From Hymenobacter coccineus (GTDB lineage: Bacteria; Bacteroidota; Bacteroidia; Cytophagales; Hymenobacteraceae), in the NCBI RefSeq assembly GCF_001816125.1, contig NZ_MDZA01000312.1, positions 1 through 64,000 on the forward strand: 64,000 bases of DNA. Direction: 5' to 3'. Under the pieces are notes generated by a model that searched no databases, had not been told where the DNA came from, and saw only the letters and a program-made list of their open reading frames with translations. The position numbers and the translations under genes were made by a program. Position 1 is the first letter of the stretch, and each line of letters opens with the position of its first letter. This document shows, piece by piece, positions 44,191-53,022 of this stretch.

Positions 44191-44371
44191 CGCAAAGCGT
44201 TTGTTTTTAGCCCCAGCGGAGCGGCCCATCGGTAGCAAACACCTTTAAGTGAACGATAAAGCCCCAGCGGGCGACCAACATCTGGGTCGCCCCGCTGGGG
44301 CTTAGATCATAATAGTCAATTATTTACTACCAATGGGCCGCCCCGCTGGGGCTAAAAACAAACGCTTTGCG
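44191..44371. repeat. Nested palindromic repeat, copy B
   Basis: The outer arms CGCAAAGCGTTTGTTTTTAG and CTAAAAACAAACGCTTTGCG are perfectly complementary, enclosing GCCCCAGCGG(A/G)GCGG / CCGCCCCGCTGGGGC arms and an inner AAAGCCCCAGCGGGCGACC / GGGTCGCCCCGCTGGGGCTT hairpin. Copy A at 2641-2790 shares the middle part. Confidence 0.82.
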
Positions 44372-44409
44372 TAGATCCTGACCACTCTAACAGTTCGCTG
44401 GATAGCAAC

Positions 44410-44488
44410 TTGTCATTCCGACGCAGGAGGAATGTGGGTAGAATCTATCAAATCCATTCCTCAGATTCCTCCTGCGTCGGAATGACAA
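44410..44488. repeat. 24-bp perfect inverted repeat (TTGTCATTCCGACGCAGGAG)
   Basis: Arms 44410-44433 and 44465-44488 are perfectly complementary over 24 bp with a 31-nt centre. Another of the gtcat...atgac class. It lies downstream of yiaA. Confidence 0.8.
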
Positions 44489-44523
44489 CCGCTTACTCGG
44501 ATAAGCTCCTGGGGGCCCCGGGC

Positions 44524-44871
44524 TCAGCCCTGCGCGCTGGGCCGCGAGGTGTCGCGCGTGTTTTTCTGCACGGCGATGGCGGCGAACAGCGCCAGCAGAA
44601 ACGACATGCCGCAGAAGCCCTTCTCGCTGAGTGCCAGCGTGGCGTTCCACAGGCCCACGATGAGCAGCCCGACGGCCAGCACCGTCGAGAACCAGCTCAA
44701 GCCGTAGTAGATGTTGGTGACGGAGATGCCTTCGAGCCGGTCGCGCACGCTCTTTTGCAGTGAAATGGCCGAAAACAGGCCGTACATGAGGATGGTGAAG
44801 TAGTAACCTTTCTCGTTCAGGGGCATCGCGGCGTTGAACAAGCCCACCATGAAGGCACCCATGCCCGCCAC
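44524..44871 (-). CDS. yiaA: YiaA/YiaB-type inner-membrane protein, N-terminus disrupted
   Basis: 115 aa with two YiaA-type two-helix repeats (GLFNAAMPLNEKGYYFTILMYGLFSAISLQKSVRD and GLWNATLALSEKGFCGMSFLLALFAAIAVQKNTRD), the family hallmark. Function in the family is unknown. The expected upstream part (FIGASWLALVAGMG) is present, but in another frame: the 13-bp unit ACCCATGCCCGCC (plus strand) occurs twice in tandem at about 44859-44884 and shifts the frame. The annotated GTG 44871 start lies inside the duplication and gives a shortened first helix. No in-frame start is visible upstream, where an in-frame TAA follows a lone ATG. It may still be made from the internal start. Confidence 0.75.
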   Translation of the reverse strand: MAGMGAFMVGLFNAAMPLNEKGYYFTILMYGLFSAISLQKSVRDRLEGISVTNIYYGLSWFSTVLAVGLLIVGLWNATLALSEKGFCGMSFLLALFAAIAVQKNTRDTSRPSAQG

Positions 44872-45059
44872 CCATGCCCGCCACCAGGGCTAACCAGGAA
44901 GCGCCAATAAAAGCAGGCGACGGTTGTTAAGGCGACATAGCAGCAGGGGGATTGGTGAGGGGCGGATGAGGCGGCAAGTGAGGCAGAAACGATATATTTC
45001 CTTCGCGGTGGGCCCCCAAACGCAACCTTATGGGCGCGCCGGCCGAAAAAGTGCCCACC

Positions 45060-45821
45060 ATGCACTTTTCCGTCATCACCCCCACCCACGACCGCCGCGC
45101 CCTGCTGCCCGAGGCCGTGGCCAGCGTCCGGGCCACCACCGGCGCCCCGCTCGATTTCTCCTTTGAGCACCTCGTGTTCGACAACGGCTCGCACGACGAC
45201 ACCGCCTCCTACCTGCGCGAAGCCGCCGCCCAGCCGGGGCCCCCGCTGCGCCACTGGCACCACGCCCCCGCCCAAACCGTGGGCCGCGCCCGCAACCTGG
45301 CCATCCGCGAGGCCGCCCCCGACGCCTGGCTCGTGCCGCTCGACGACGACGACCTGCTGCTCCAGCGCGCCCTCTACCACTACGGGGCCCAAATCGAAGC
45401 CAATCCCGGCCGCCCGTGGCTGGTGGCCGATTTCCTGCGCGTGGACGAAAACCTGCGCTACATGCCGGGCGAAGACTACTACGCCTGGCAGTTCGACACC
45501 CCCACGGCCATGCTCCAGGCCATTTTTCGGGCCGAGCATTTCCTGCAAGGCAACGTGTGCTACAGCCACGCCCTCATCGACCAGGTGGGCGGCTACGACG
45601 AGGAGTTGGAAATGGCCGAAGACCTGGATTTGTACGTCCGCTTCCTGCTGGCCGGGCACTTGCCCGTAGTGTGCGCGCACATCAGCCACCTGCACCGCTT
45701 CCACACCAATAACGTGAGCATCGGGGTCGATGCCGCCAAGCACAACGCCGACCTGCGGGTGATTTACCAGAAGTACGCCGCGCAGCTGGGGGCCCTGGGC
45801 ATCGACGAGCCGGGCCAGTAG
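45060..45821 (+). CDS. Glycosyltransferase family 2 protein
   Basis: 253 aa GT-A fold enzyme. FSVITPTHDRRALLPEAVASV at the start, the metal-binding motif in WLVPLDDDDLLLQRALYHY, and a C-terminal HISHLHRFHTNNVSIG are as expected for GT2 enzymes, which transfer sugars from nucleotide-sugar donors to glycans or lipids. The acceptor is unknown. It has no membrane segment and is not in a polysaccharide cluster. ATG 45060 (MHFSVITPTHD) is preferred; ATG 45030 would add ten residues (MGAPAEKVPT) and is possible. Divergent from yiaA. Confidence 0.9.
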   Translation: MHFSVITPTHDRRALLPEAVASVRATTGAPLDFSFEHLVFDNGSHDDTASYLREAAAQPGPPLRHWHHAPAQTVGRARNLAIREAAPDAWLVPLDDDDLLLQRALYHYGAQIEANPGRPWLVADFLRVDENLRYMPGEDYYAWQFDTPTAMLQAIFRAEHFLQGNVCYSHALIDQVGGYDEELEMAEDLDLYVRFLLAGHLPVVCAHISHLHRFHTNNVSIGVDAAKHNADLRVIYQKYAAQLGALGIDEPGQ

Positions 45822-45963
45822 CCGGGGCCCCGGGCGGCGGTTGCATGCGCAATGTTTTGCCGGCAATGGTTTGGTCCGAACGGACTGCGGGGCGCACGGC
45901 TACGACGGTTTCAACCTTCGCGCCAGGGGCCCGTTTAGCCAGTATTTTAATCCATTATTTCCC

Positions 45964-46350
45964 ATGCCACTAGTCCGCATAGACGTTGTTGAAGGGCGCA
46001 CCGATGAGCAGATTGCTGCTCTTTCCGACGCCATCCAAACCGTGATGATTGAGGAATTTGCCGCGCCACCGCTCGACAAGTACCAAGTCATTCACGAGCA
46101 CCGCCCGGGCCGCATCCGCGCCCTCGACACGGGCCTGGGCTACCCGCGCACCGACAACATCGTGCTGATTCAGATTACCCAGCAAGGCCGCAGCACCGCG
46201 CAAAAACAAGCCATGTACGCAGCCCTGAGTGCCAAGCTGGAAACCCTGGGCATTGCCCCCACTGACTTGATTATCAGCGTAGTGGAAAACACCAAAGCCG
46301 ATTGGTCGTTTGGCATGGGCAAAGCCCAGTTCCTGACGGGCGACTTATAA
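45964..46350 (+). CDS. Tautomerase family protein (4-oxalocrotonate tautomerase-like)
   Basis: 128 aa. ATG 45964 makes Pro2 the first residue after Met removal (MPLVRIDVVEGRTDEQIAALSDAIQTVM), the catalytic proton-transferring Pro of this superfamily. The rest (VIHEHRPGRIRALDTG, NIVLIQITQQGRSTAQKQAMYAALSAKLE, DLIISVVENTKADWSFGMGKAQF) fits the longer, two-unit tautomerase branch of about 130 aa. Substrate unknown. A longer upstream frame exists but is not family-like. It lies between the glycosyltransferase and the EcsC-like gene. Confidence 0.9.
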   Translation: MPLVRIDVVEGRTDEQIAALSDAIQTVMIEEFAAPPLDKYQVIHEHRPGRIRALDTGLGYPRTDNIVLIQITQQGRSTAQKQAMYAALSAKLETLGIAPTDLIISVVENTKADWSFGMGKAQFLTGDL

Positions 46351-46496
46351 TCAGTCAAACCTAAGAACCCAAACCGCTACTTTCTACGGGTGGTGCGCTA
46401 GCCCCGGGAGATGCCCCGGCCAGCGCGCGCACTGCCCGCGCTGGGCTCCGTTACCCGCCGGCGTTGCATGGCCTATTTGCTCATTAGTGGGTCGTG

Positions 46497-46545
46497 GGGG
46501 CCCTAAGCAATGGTGCAGACTGGCTGGTGGGTAGCTTAGGGCCCC
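46497..46545. repeat. GGGGGCCCTAAGC hairpin upstream of the EcsC-like gene
   Basis: GGGGGCCCTAAGC and GCTTAGGGCCCC pair over 12 bp across a 23-nt loop, just before TACCTTTT (46547), a possible -7 box. It could be an operator or an attenuator; this is inference. Confidence 0.55.
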
Positions 46546-46564
46546 GTACCTTTTTCCCCAGCCC

Positions 46565-47320
46565 GTGCCCGCGCCCACTGAAGAACAAGCCCACGCCGCG
46601 CTGCACGCCTGGCAGCAGCAGATGCAGCGGCCGCCCACGCGGCTCAACCGCTTCGCGCGGCGGGTGCAGCTGCGCCTCAACGCGCTGCTGCCCGAGCGGG
46701 TGCACCAGGCCATTACCGCCGCCATCAAGCAAATGGTGCGGGGCGTACTGTTTAGTAGCACCCACACCACGCGCCGCCCCTTGCTGGGGGCCCCATTGGC
46801 CACGCGCGAGGCCGAGGTGCGCACCCGCATCCGCGACTACCGCATGATGGCCACCGCCGAGGGGGCCGTAACGGGCGCGGGCGGCTTCCTGCTCGGCCTC
46901 GCCGATTTTCCGCTGCTGTTGGGCTTCAAAATCAAGCTGTTGTTCGAAGTAGCGACCCTCTACGGCTACGACGTGCGCGACTACTCGGAGCGGCTGTACC
47001 TGCTCTACGTATTTCAGCTGGCCTTCAGCAGCCAGCACACCCGCAACGCCACCTACCACCGCCTGTCCGACTGGGAAGCCTACCGCCTGACCCTGCCCCC
47101 GGAGGCCGCCGATTTCGACTGGCGCACTTTCCAGCAGGAATACCGCGACTACATCGACCTGGCCAAAATGGCCCAGCTCGTGCCCGTCATCGGGGCCGCC
47201 GTGGGGGCCCTGGCCAACTACAAGCTCATGGAGCAGCTCGGCGAAACCGCCATGAACTGCTACCGCATGCGTCACTTCGCTGCGGAAGATTTGCAAGTAC
47301 CCACCGCGTTGCTTGAATAA
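46565..47320 (+). CDS. EcsC family protein
   Basis: 251 aa. Family features: a helical start (EEQAHAALHAWQQQMQRPPTRLNRFARRVQ), the glycine-rich segment MATAEGAVTGAGGFLLGLADFPLLLGFKIKLLFEVATLYGYD that is the hallmark, and LIPVIGAAVGALANYKLMEQLGETAMNCYRMR near the end. Homologues are membrane-associated and were first linked to an ABC exporter operon; biochemical function is unknown. The start is GTG 46565, the only one that gives the full N-terminus. Preceded by a 12-bp hairpin. The region 47321-47498 to the next gene has no gene. Confidence 0.88.
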   Translation: MPAPTEEQAHAALHAWQQQMQRPPTRLNRFARRVQLRLNALLPERVHQAITAAIKQMVRGVLFSSTHTTRRPLLGAPLATREAEVRTRIRDYRMMATAEGAVTGAGGFLLGLADFPLLLGFKIKLLFEVATLYGYDVRDYSERLYLLYVFQLAFSSQHTRNATYHRLSDWEAYRLTLPPEAADFDWRTFQQEYRDYIDLAKMAQLVPVIGAAVGALANYKLMEQLGETAMNCYRMRHFAAEDLQVPTALLE

Positions 47321-47498
47321 ATTATTTAATTAGGGCCCCTGGCAAATGTGTGAATTTGGCAGGTAGTTACGCCATAATTTCCACCAGTTTTCTTTTCCAG
47401 CCAATTAATAAAACGCCCACTAGTACCAGCGCCGTTTCGCGAAGCTTCTCGAAAAAGATGCTGCTCGTGCAGCAGGACGCGAGCCGGATGCTGCTGCA

Positions 47499-48029
47499 CT
47501 ACAGGCGCTGGGCAGCGCCGGGCACGTTGCTTAGCGCCGACTGCGGCCCCGGTGCGGCCTGAGCCAGCGCATTTAGCGTTCCGTCATTTTCGAGCACCAC
47601 CGCCGCCGCTTCTGCCAGCGTACTGATGCCTCGTTCGCGCAGGCTGGCCAGCACTTCGCCTTCGGTCACGCGCTCGGTGCGCATAGCCTCAGGCAGAAAC
47701 TGGCCCTGGTACACCAGTAGCGTGGGGCTGGCTTTTACCAGCTGGCTCACGGCTTTGGAGCGCACTGACAGCCAGGTAAGGCAAAATTGCAAGCCAATGA
47801 GCAGCCCAAAGGCCAGCAGGCCATCGGCCAGGGCGATGCCTTTGCTAAGCAGCACCGTGGCCAACGTTGAACCCAAAGCCACAGTCACAATTAGGTCGAA
47901 AGCGTTCATCTTCGACAAGGTGCGCTTGCCCGACACGCGCAGCATCAGAATCAACCCCAGGTAGGCCAGTACGCTGATAATGAACGTACGCAGCAGGCTA
48001 GTCCAACTGGTGAAAAAAATTTGTTCCAT
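47499..48029 (-). CDS. DUF421 / YetF-type membrane protein
   Basis: 176 aa. Three N-terminal membrane helices (LLRTFIISVLAYLGLILMLRVSGKRTLSKMNAFDLIVTVALGSTLATVLL, LADGLLAFGLLIGLQFCLTWL) followed by a cytoplasmic YetF domain (LVKASPTLLVYQGQFLPEAMRTERVTEGEVLASLRERGISTLAEAAAVVLENDGTLNAL). The motif GKRTLSKMNAFDLIVTVALGS is diagnostic. Function unknown in the family; linked to spore or envelope traits elsewhere. ATG 48029 starts at MEQIFFTSW; an upstream in-frame start would add a basic non-family segment. Confidence 0.9.
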   Translation of the reverse strand: MEQIFFTSWTSLLRTFIISVLAYLGLILMLRVSGKRTLSKMNAFDLIVTVALGSTLATVLLSKGIALADGLLAFGLLIGLQFCLTWLSVRSKAVSQLVKASPTLLVYQGQFLPEAMRTERVTEGEVLASLRERGISTLAEAAAVVLENDGTLNALAQAAPGPQSALSNVPGAAQRL

Positions 48030-48197
48030 GCGGTTTGGGCGTTTATGCAGCCTACGGGGCCGGGCGGCCAAGGTTGGCGAAACGGCGGGCGTACCGCCGA
48101 AAGCAGGGTCAGCCATACTAGCTGCCCCCCAAAGCGTGAGGGCAAAGCCCGGCACCGGCAGCACCGGCACCGTGGAATTACCCACGCTGTAGCGCAC

Positions 48198-48229
48198 AAA
48201 AAAAGCCGCCCCAAGCGGAGCGGCTTTTT
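48198..48229. terminator. Terminator downstream of aconitase
   Basis: AAAAAGCCGC and GCGGCTTTTT with an internal CCCCAAGCGGA loop, T/A-runs on both sides. Serves the minus-strand aconitase gene. Confidence 0.85.
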
Positions 48230-48248
48230 GCAAAGAATGAATCAGCGG

Positions 48249-50540
48249 CTATTTCTGCGAAAGCTGGGCGTCGCCGCTCTCTTTCTGGCGAATCAGGTTC
48301 AGGGCTGAGCCGGCTTTGAACCAGGCAATCTGGCCCTCGTTGTAGGTGTGGTTGAGGGTGATGAGGTCCGTGTCGCCGTCGTCGTGGCGCAGGCGCGCTT
48401 GCAGCGGCTTGCCGGGCTGGAAGTCCATCAGGCCGAGGATGTCGATGAGGTCACCCTCCTGAATCAGTTCGTAGTCGGACTTGTTGGCGAAGGTGAGGCC
48501 GAGCATGCCCTGCTTTTTCAGGTTGGTTTCGTGAATGCGGGCGAAGCTCTTCACAATCACGGCGCGCACGCCGAGGTGACGGGGCTCCATGGCCGCGTGC
48601 TCGCGCGAGCTGCCTTCGCCGTAGTTCTCGTCGCCGATGACCACCGTGCCGACTTTCATGCTCTTGTAGGAGCGGGCCGACTGCGGCACCGTGGCGTAGC
48701 CGTCGCCCTGCACGGCAAAGTTGCGCACCGAGTTGGTTTCCTCGTTAAAGGCGTTAGTGGCCCCAATGAGCATGTTGTTGGAGATGTTGTCCAGGTGGCC
48801 GCGGTACTTCAGCCAGGGCCCCGCCATCGAAATGTGGTCGGTGGTGCACTTGCCCTTGGCTTTGATGAGGATGCGCAGGCCGGTCAGGTCGGTGCCTTCC
48901 CAGGGCTTGAAGGGTTCGAGCAGTTCGAGGCGGTCGGAGGCCGGGTTCACCAGCACCTGCACGCCCGAGCCGTCGGCGGCGGGGGCCTGGAAGCCGGCGT
49001 CCTCCACGGCGAAGCCGCGAGGGGGCATTTCCACGCCTACCGGCTCGTCGAGCTTCACGGGGCCGTTGGTGCCGGGCAGCGTGTCGGTGAGGGGGTTAAA
49101 GGTCAGGTCGCCGGCGATGGCGAAGGCGGTCACGATTTCGGGCGAAGCCACGAAGGCGTGGGTGTTGGGGTTGCCGTCGTTGCGCTTGGCGAAGTTGCGG
49201 TTGAAGCTCGTGATGATGGAGTTGCGGCGCTTGGGGTCGTCGGTGTGGCGGGCCCACTGCCCGATGCACGGGCCGCAGGCGTTGGCCAGCACCACGCCGC
49301 CCATCTCGGCAAACGTATCGAGGAGGCCGTCGCGGGCCACGGTGTAGCGCACCAGCTCCGAGCCGGGCGTGATGGTGAACTCAGCGGCCACGTGCAGGCC
49401 CTTGCTCACGGCCTGCGCGGCAATGGAGGCGGCGCGGGTGATGTCCTCGTAGCTCGAGTTGGTGCACGAGCCAATCAGGCCCACTTCCAGCTTCTCGGGC
49501 CAGCCGTGCTCTTTCACAGCGGCGGCAAACTCCGAGATGGGCCAGGCGGCGTCTGGCGTGAAGGGGCCGTTCACGTAGGGCTCCAGGGTGTTCAGGTCGA
49601 TTTCGATGAGCTGGTCGTAGAACTTGCCCGGGTCGTTGTACACCTCGTCGTCGGCGCGCAGGTGGGCCCCCACGGCGGCGGCGGCGTCGGCAATTTCGGC
49701 GCGGCCGGTGCCGCGCAGGTAGTCGCCCATCTTCTCATCGTAGCCAAACACCGAGGTGGTGGCCCCAATTTCCGCGCCCATGTTGCAAATGGTGCCTTTG
49801 CCGGTGCAGCTCAGGCTTTCCGCGCCTTCGCCGAAATACTCCACGATGGCGCCGGTGCCGCCCTTCACGGTGAGGATGCCGGCGACTTTCAGGATTACGT
49901 CTTTGGCCGAAGTCCAGCCACTCATTTTGCCGGTCAGCTTCACGCCGATGACCTTGGGAAACTTCAATTCCCAGGCCATGCCGGCCATCACGTCCACGGC
50001 ATCCGCGCCGCCCACGCCGATGGCCACCATGCCCAGGCCGCCCGCGTTGGGGGTGTGCGAGTCGGTGCCGATCATCATGCCGCCGGGGAAGGCGTAGTTC
50101 TCGAGCACCACCTGGTGGATGATGCCGGCGCCGGGCTTCCAGAAGCCGATGCCGTACTTATTGGATACCGAGGCCAGGAAGTCGTACACCTCTTTGTTTT
50201 CGGAGTTGGCTTCGGCCAAATCTTCGGTGGCGCCGTCTTTAGCCTGAATCAGGTGGTCGCAGTGCACGGTGCTGGGCACGGCGGCGGTGGGCTTGCCGGC
50301 CTGCATGAACTGGAGCAGCGCCATTTGGGCAGTGGCGTCCTGCATGGCCACGCGGTCGGGGGCAAAATCAACGTAGGAAACCCCGCGCTCGTAGGCCTGC
50401 TTCACTTCGCCGCCGTAGAGGTGGGCGTAGAGAATTTTCTCGGTGAGGGTGAGCGGACGGCCCACCGCGGCGCGGGCCGCCTCGATGCGCGCCCCCATGC
50501 CGGCGTACACGCCGCGAATCATTTCCAAGTCGAATGCCAT
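48249..50540 (-). CDS. acn: Aconitate hydratase
   Basis: 763 aa, the mitochondrial-type bacterial aconitase that isomerises citrate and isocitrate in the TCA cycle. Three cysteines for the [4Fe-4S] cluster are found in [20 protein letters not shown] and [10 protein letters not shown]. The swivel domain has [23 protein letters not shown] and the active-site [24 protein letters not shown] 50540 gives [25 protein letters not shown] box lies upstream (plus-strand 50566-50573). It pairs functionally with sucC and sdhCA in this window. Confidence 0.97.
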   Translation of the reverse strand: MAFDLEMIRGVYAGMGARIEAARAAVGRPLTLTEKILYAHLYGGEVKQAYERGVSYVDFAPDRVAMQDATAQMALLQFMQAGKPTAAVPSTVHCDHLIQAKDGATEDLAEANSENKEVYDFLASVSNKYGIGFWKPGAGIIHQVVLENYAFPGGMMIGTDSHTPNAGGLGMVAIGVGGADAVDVMAGMAWELKFPKVIGVKLTGKMSGWTSAKDVILKVAGILTVKGGTGAIVEYFGEGAESLSCTGKGTICNMGAEIGATTSVFGYDEKMGDYLRGTGRAEIADAAAAVGAHLRADDEVYNDPGKFYDQLIEIDLNTLEPYVNGPFTPDAAWPISEFAAAVKEHGWPEKLEVGLIGSCTNSSYEDITRAASIAAQAVSKGLHVAAEFTITPGSELVRYTVARDGLLDTFAEMGGVVLANACGPCIGQWARHTDDPKRRNSIITSFNRNFAKRNDGNPNTHAFVASPEIVTAFAIAGDLTFNPLTDTLPGTNGPVKLDEPVGVEMPPRGFAVEDAGFQAPAADGSGVQVLVNPASDRLELLEPFKPWEGTDLTGLRILIKAKGKCTTDHISMAGPWLKYRGHLDNISNNMLIGATNAFNEETNSVRNFAVQGDGYATVPQSARSYKSMKVGTVVIGDENYGEGSSREHAAMEPRHLGVRAVIVKSFARIHETNLKKQGMLGLTFANKSDYELIQEGDLIDILGLMDFQPGKPLQARLRHDDGDTDLITLNHTYNEGQIAWFKAGSALNLIRQKESGDAQLSQK

Positions 50541-50695
50541 AGGAGAAGTATAAAAAGTGGTTGTGCAAATGTAGCAACCCAATCAGGTTGCGCCTAATCC
50601 GGCGGGCGGGCGTTATTTAGCGGCCCGGCCTATACTTATAACTTAGTTGGGCCAGTCTGGGTTGTGGCCCTTCACGTTTGCTTTTTGCCTTTGCC

Positions 50696-52051
50696 ATGAA
50701 GAATGTCGCATTTGCTTTGCTGGCCGGGGCCCTATTGAGCCTGGCGGGCTGCCAGGGTGCCGCCACCAAAACCGACGCCGCGGCGGGCAGCTCCACCTCA
50801 GCCGCCGCGCTGCTCACGCCGGGGCCCTGGTTTGGAGAGCTAGCAATACAAGGCCAGCGGCTGCCATTCCTATTCGAGGTAAAAACCGAAGCCGGCCAGC
50901 CGGTGGTCTACCTCATCAACAAAGGCCTGAACGGCGAGGAGCGCCTGCGCTGCCCCGAAATATCGGCCGCCGGCGACTCGGCCATCATCAAGCTCCACGC
51001 GTTTGACGCCGCGCTAGTGGTGCGAACCGATGGAACAGAAGGAGACAAGGGGCCAAACAAATTGAAAGGTACCTGGGTAAAGTATGACGCAAAAACTCCA
51101 TACCGGGTACCATTTACTGCTTTGCAAACAGGTATCGACGACCTGTTCGTTAGTGAAGGCACGAAGGTGACTACGCTTTACAAAGGCCTGTTGCAAGGGG
51201 AGACATTTAGCACCGTATTTACCGATGAAACTGGAAAAAAGTATCCAGCCGTTGCTGTTATCAAGCAACAAAAAGCGCCGCAGGATGATAATATGGTTGG
51301 CACCTTCTTAACTACTACTGGCGACTACCGTTATTTATCAGGAAACTCTGTGAATCGCCAAGGAAAGGAGCACATCATGCTTTCCACGTTTGATGGCAAC
51401 CATGCATTCTTGTTTGATGCACAGCCTGATAAAAAGCAAGGCATGAGTCTGCTCAAAGGCGACTTTTACTCCGGCAAAACCGGCCACGAAACCTGGACGG
51501 CCATCCTCGACCCCAAGGCCAAGCTGCCCGACGCCGATACGCTGACTTACCTCAAGAAGGGCGAGAGCCGGCTGAGCTTCAAGTTCCCAAGCACCGTGCT
51601 GGGCGCCAGCATTTCGCCCACCGACCCCAAGTACCGCGGCAAGGTGGTGGTGCTGCAAGTGCTGGGCTCGTGGTGTCCCAACTGCATGGACGAGACCAAC
51701 TTCCTGGCCCCGTGGTACGAGAAGAACAAGCAGCGCGGCGTCGAAATTATCGGCCTTGGCTACGAGCGGATGCCCGAGTACGACAAGGCCGCGGCGCGCC
51801 TACGCGGCATGAAAACGCGGTTCAACATTGGCTATGACGTAGCGGTGGCCGGCGTGTCGAACAAGGATTCAGTGGCTAAGTCGCTGCCGCAACTGGCCAA
51901 GTTCCTGGCCTTCCCCACCACCATTTTCATCGACAAGAAGGGCGCGGTGCGCAAGATCCACACCGGTTTCAGCGGCCCCGGCACGGGCAAGTACTACGCG
52001 GAGGAAACGGCGGCTTTCAACCAGGAAATCGACAAGCTGCTGAAGGAATAG
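50696..52051 (+). CDS. TlpA-like thioredoxin-fold lipoprotein
   Basis: 451 aa. Lipoprotein signal peptide MKNVAFALLAGALLSLAGC with a lipobox (LAGC), so it is anchored to a membrane facing the periplasm. The middle region is a DUF4369-like beta-rich module of about 230 residues. The C-terminal TlpA/AhpC domain has KVVVLQVLGSWCPNCMDETNFLAPWYEK (redox pair CPNC) and FPTTIFIDKKGAVRKIHTGFSG. Function: periplasmic thiol redox or disulfide reduction. The DNA from about 51020 to 51450 is clearly AT-richer than the rest of the gene, a mosaic that may mark recombination with a diverged homologue. ATG 50696 starts the signal peptide. Confidence 0.92.
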   Translation: MKNVAFALLAGALLSLAGCQGAATKTDAAAGSSTSAAALLTPGPWFGELAIQGQRLPFLFEVKTEAGQPVVYLINKGLNGEERLRCPEISAAGDSAIIKLHAFDAALVVRTDGTEGDKGPNKLKGTWVKYDAKTPYRVPFTALQTGIDDLFVSEGTKVTTLYKGLLQGETFSTVFTDETGKKYPAVAVIKQQKAPQDDNMVGTFLTTTGDYRYLSGNSVNRQGKEHIMLSTFDGNHAFLFDAQPDKKQGMSLLKGDFYSGKTGHETWTAILDPKAKLPDADTLTYLKKGESRLSFKFPSTVLGASISPTDPKYRGKVVVLQVLGSWCPNCMDETNFLAPWYEKNKQRGVEIIGLGYERMPEYDKAAARLRGMKTRFNIGYDVAVAGVSNKDSVAKSLPQLAKFLAFPTTIFIDKKGAVRKIHTGFSGPGTGKYYAEETAAFNQEIDKLLKE

Positions 52052-52167
52052 GGCCCCGGCCGGCGGGAACGGGCGCGGGTGGAGTATATTAGTAATCAAT
52101 CGGTAGCCGCTAGCAACGGTTGACGATTGATTGGCGATTTTCTTCTCCACTCCCACCCATCCCGGTT

Positions 52168-53022
52168 ATGAAAAACATCCTCGTTGCCACCGATTTTTCG
52201 CCCGAAGCGCACCACGCCTTCGAGGTTGCCGTGCAATTGGCCCAGCACACGGGCGGCCAGCTCACGCTGCTGCACGTGCTGGAAGACGCCGACGGGGCGG
52301 GGGGCGCTTTCAGCACCGTGGGCGGGCCGGTGAGCGGCCACAGCATCGACCAGATTTTCACCCTCAAGCTGCTGGAAACCACCAAGCGCCGCATGCACGC
52401 GCTGCAAGCCGAAGCCACGCAGCTAGCGCCCGGCGTGCCGGTGCAGGACGTGGTGGAGGTGGCGCGCGTGGGCGAGGGCATCCTGGCGGCCATCGAGCGC
52501 TGCGAGGCCGACCTAGTGGTGGTGGGCGCGCGCGGCCACGGCGCTACGGAGCACTTCTTCGTAAGCTCGACCACCGAGCGCCTGATTCGACTGGCCCCCT
52601 GCCCCGTGCTCACGGTGAAGCACCCGGAGCTTGCCTTTAAAGTACAGCAGATTGTGTTTCCGTCCGATTTTGCGGAGGATGCCACCGAGGCCCTCGCCGG
52701 CCTGCGCCGGGTGCTGGCCACATTCCCCGACGCGACGCTGCACTTGCTACACATCGCCGGGGGCGCCAGCGACCATGTGGCCCAGCAGCAAATGCAGGAT
52801 TTTGCCCAGCAGCACCAGCTTGCCCACGTCGTGGTGGCCGAGGTGGCCGCAAACCACACCAGCGCGGGCATCGAGGAATACACCCGGCGCGTGGCCGCCG
52901 ACGTGGTAATAATTCCGACCCACGTGCGCTCGGGCCTTAGCCACTTCCTGAGCACCAGCATCGCCGAAACCGTGGCCACCCACGCCTTTCCCCCGGTGCT
53001 CACGTACCACTTCGCCAGCTAG
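52168..53022 (+). CDS. Tandem universal stress protein
   Basis: 284 aa with two USP domains: residues 1-~150 (MKNILVATDFSPEAHHAFEVAVQLAQ ... DLVVVGARGHGATEHFFVSSTTERLIRLAPCPVLTV) and ~155-284 (VQQIVFPSDFAEDATEALAGLRRV ... DVVIIPTHVRSGLSHFLSTSIAETVATHAFPPVLTY). The ATP-binding glycine motif GxxGxGxxxxFxxSS is strong in domain 1 and weaker in domain 2, as usual in tandem forms. Role: cytoplasmic stress response. ATG 52168 gives the normal start. Its stop overlaps the convergent P450 gene by four bases. Confidence 0.94.
   Translation: MKNILVATDFSPEAHHAFEVAVQLAQHTGGQLTLLHVLEDADGAGGAFSTVGGPVSGHSIDQIFTLKLLETTKRRMHALQAEATQLAPGVPVQDVVEVARVGEGILAAIERCEADLVVVGARGHGATEHFFVSSTTERLIRLAPCPVLTVKHPELAFKVQQIVFPSDFAEDATEALAGLRRVLATFPDATLHLLHIAGGASDHVAQQQMQDFAQQHQLAHVVVAEVAANHTSAGIEEYTRRVAADVVIIPTHVRSGLSHFLSTSIAETVATHAFPPVLTYHFAS

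Noticed and set aside
47350..47562. 70-residue plus-strand frame overlapping the DUF421 gene's 3' end
   Set aside because: Overlaps a real gene antisense and has no conserved content.
48348..50597. 749-residue open frame opposite the aconitase gene
   Set aside because: It is the antisense shadow of a clearly recognisable aconitase; its residues are His/Gly/Val-rich without motifs.
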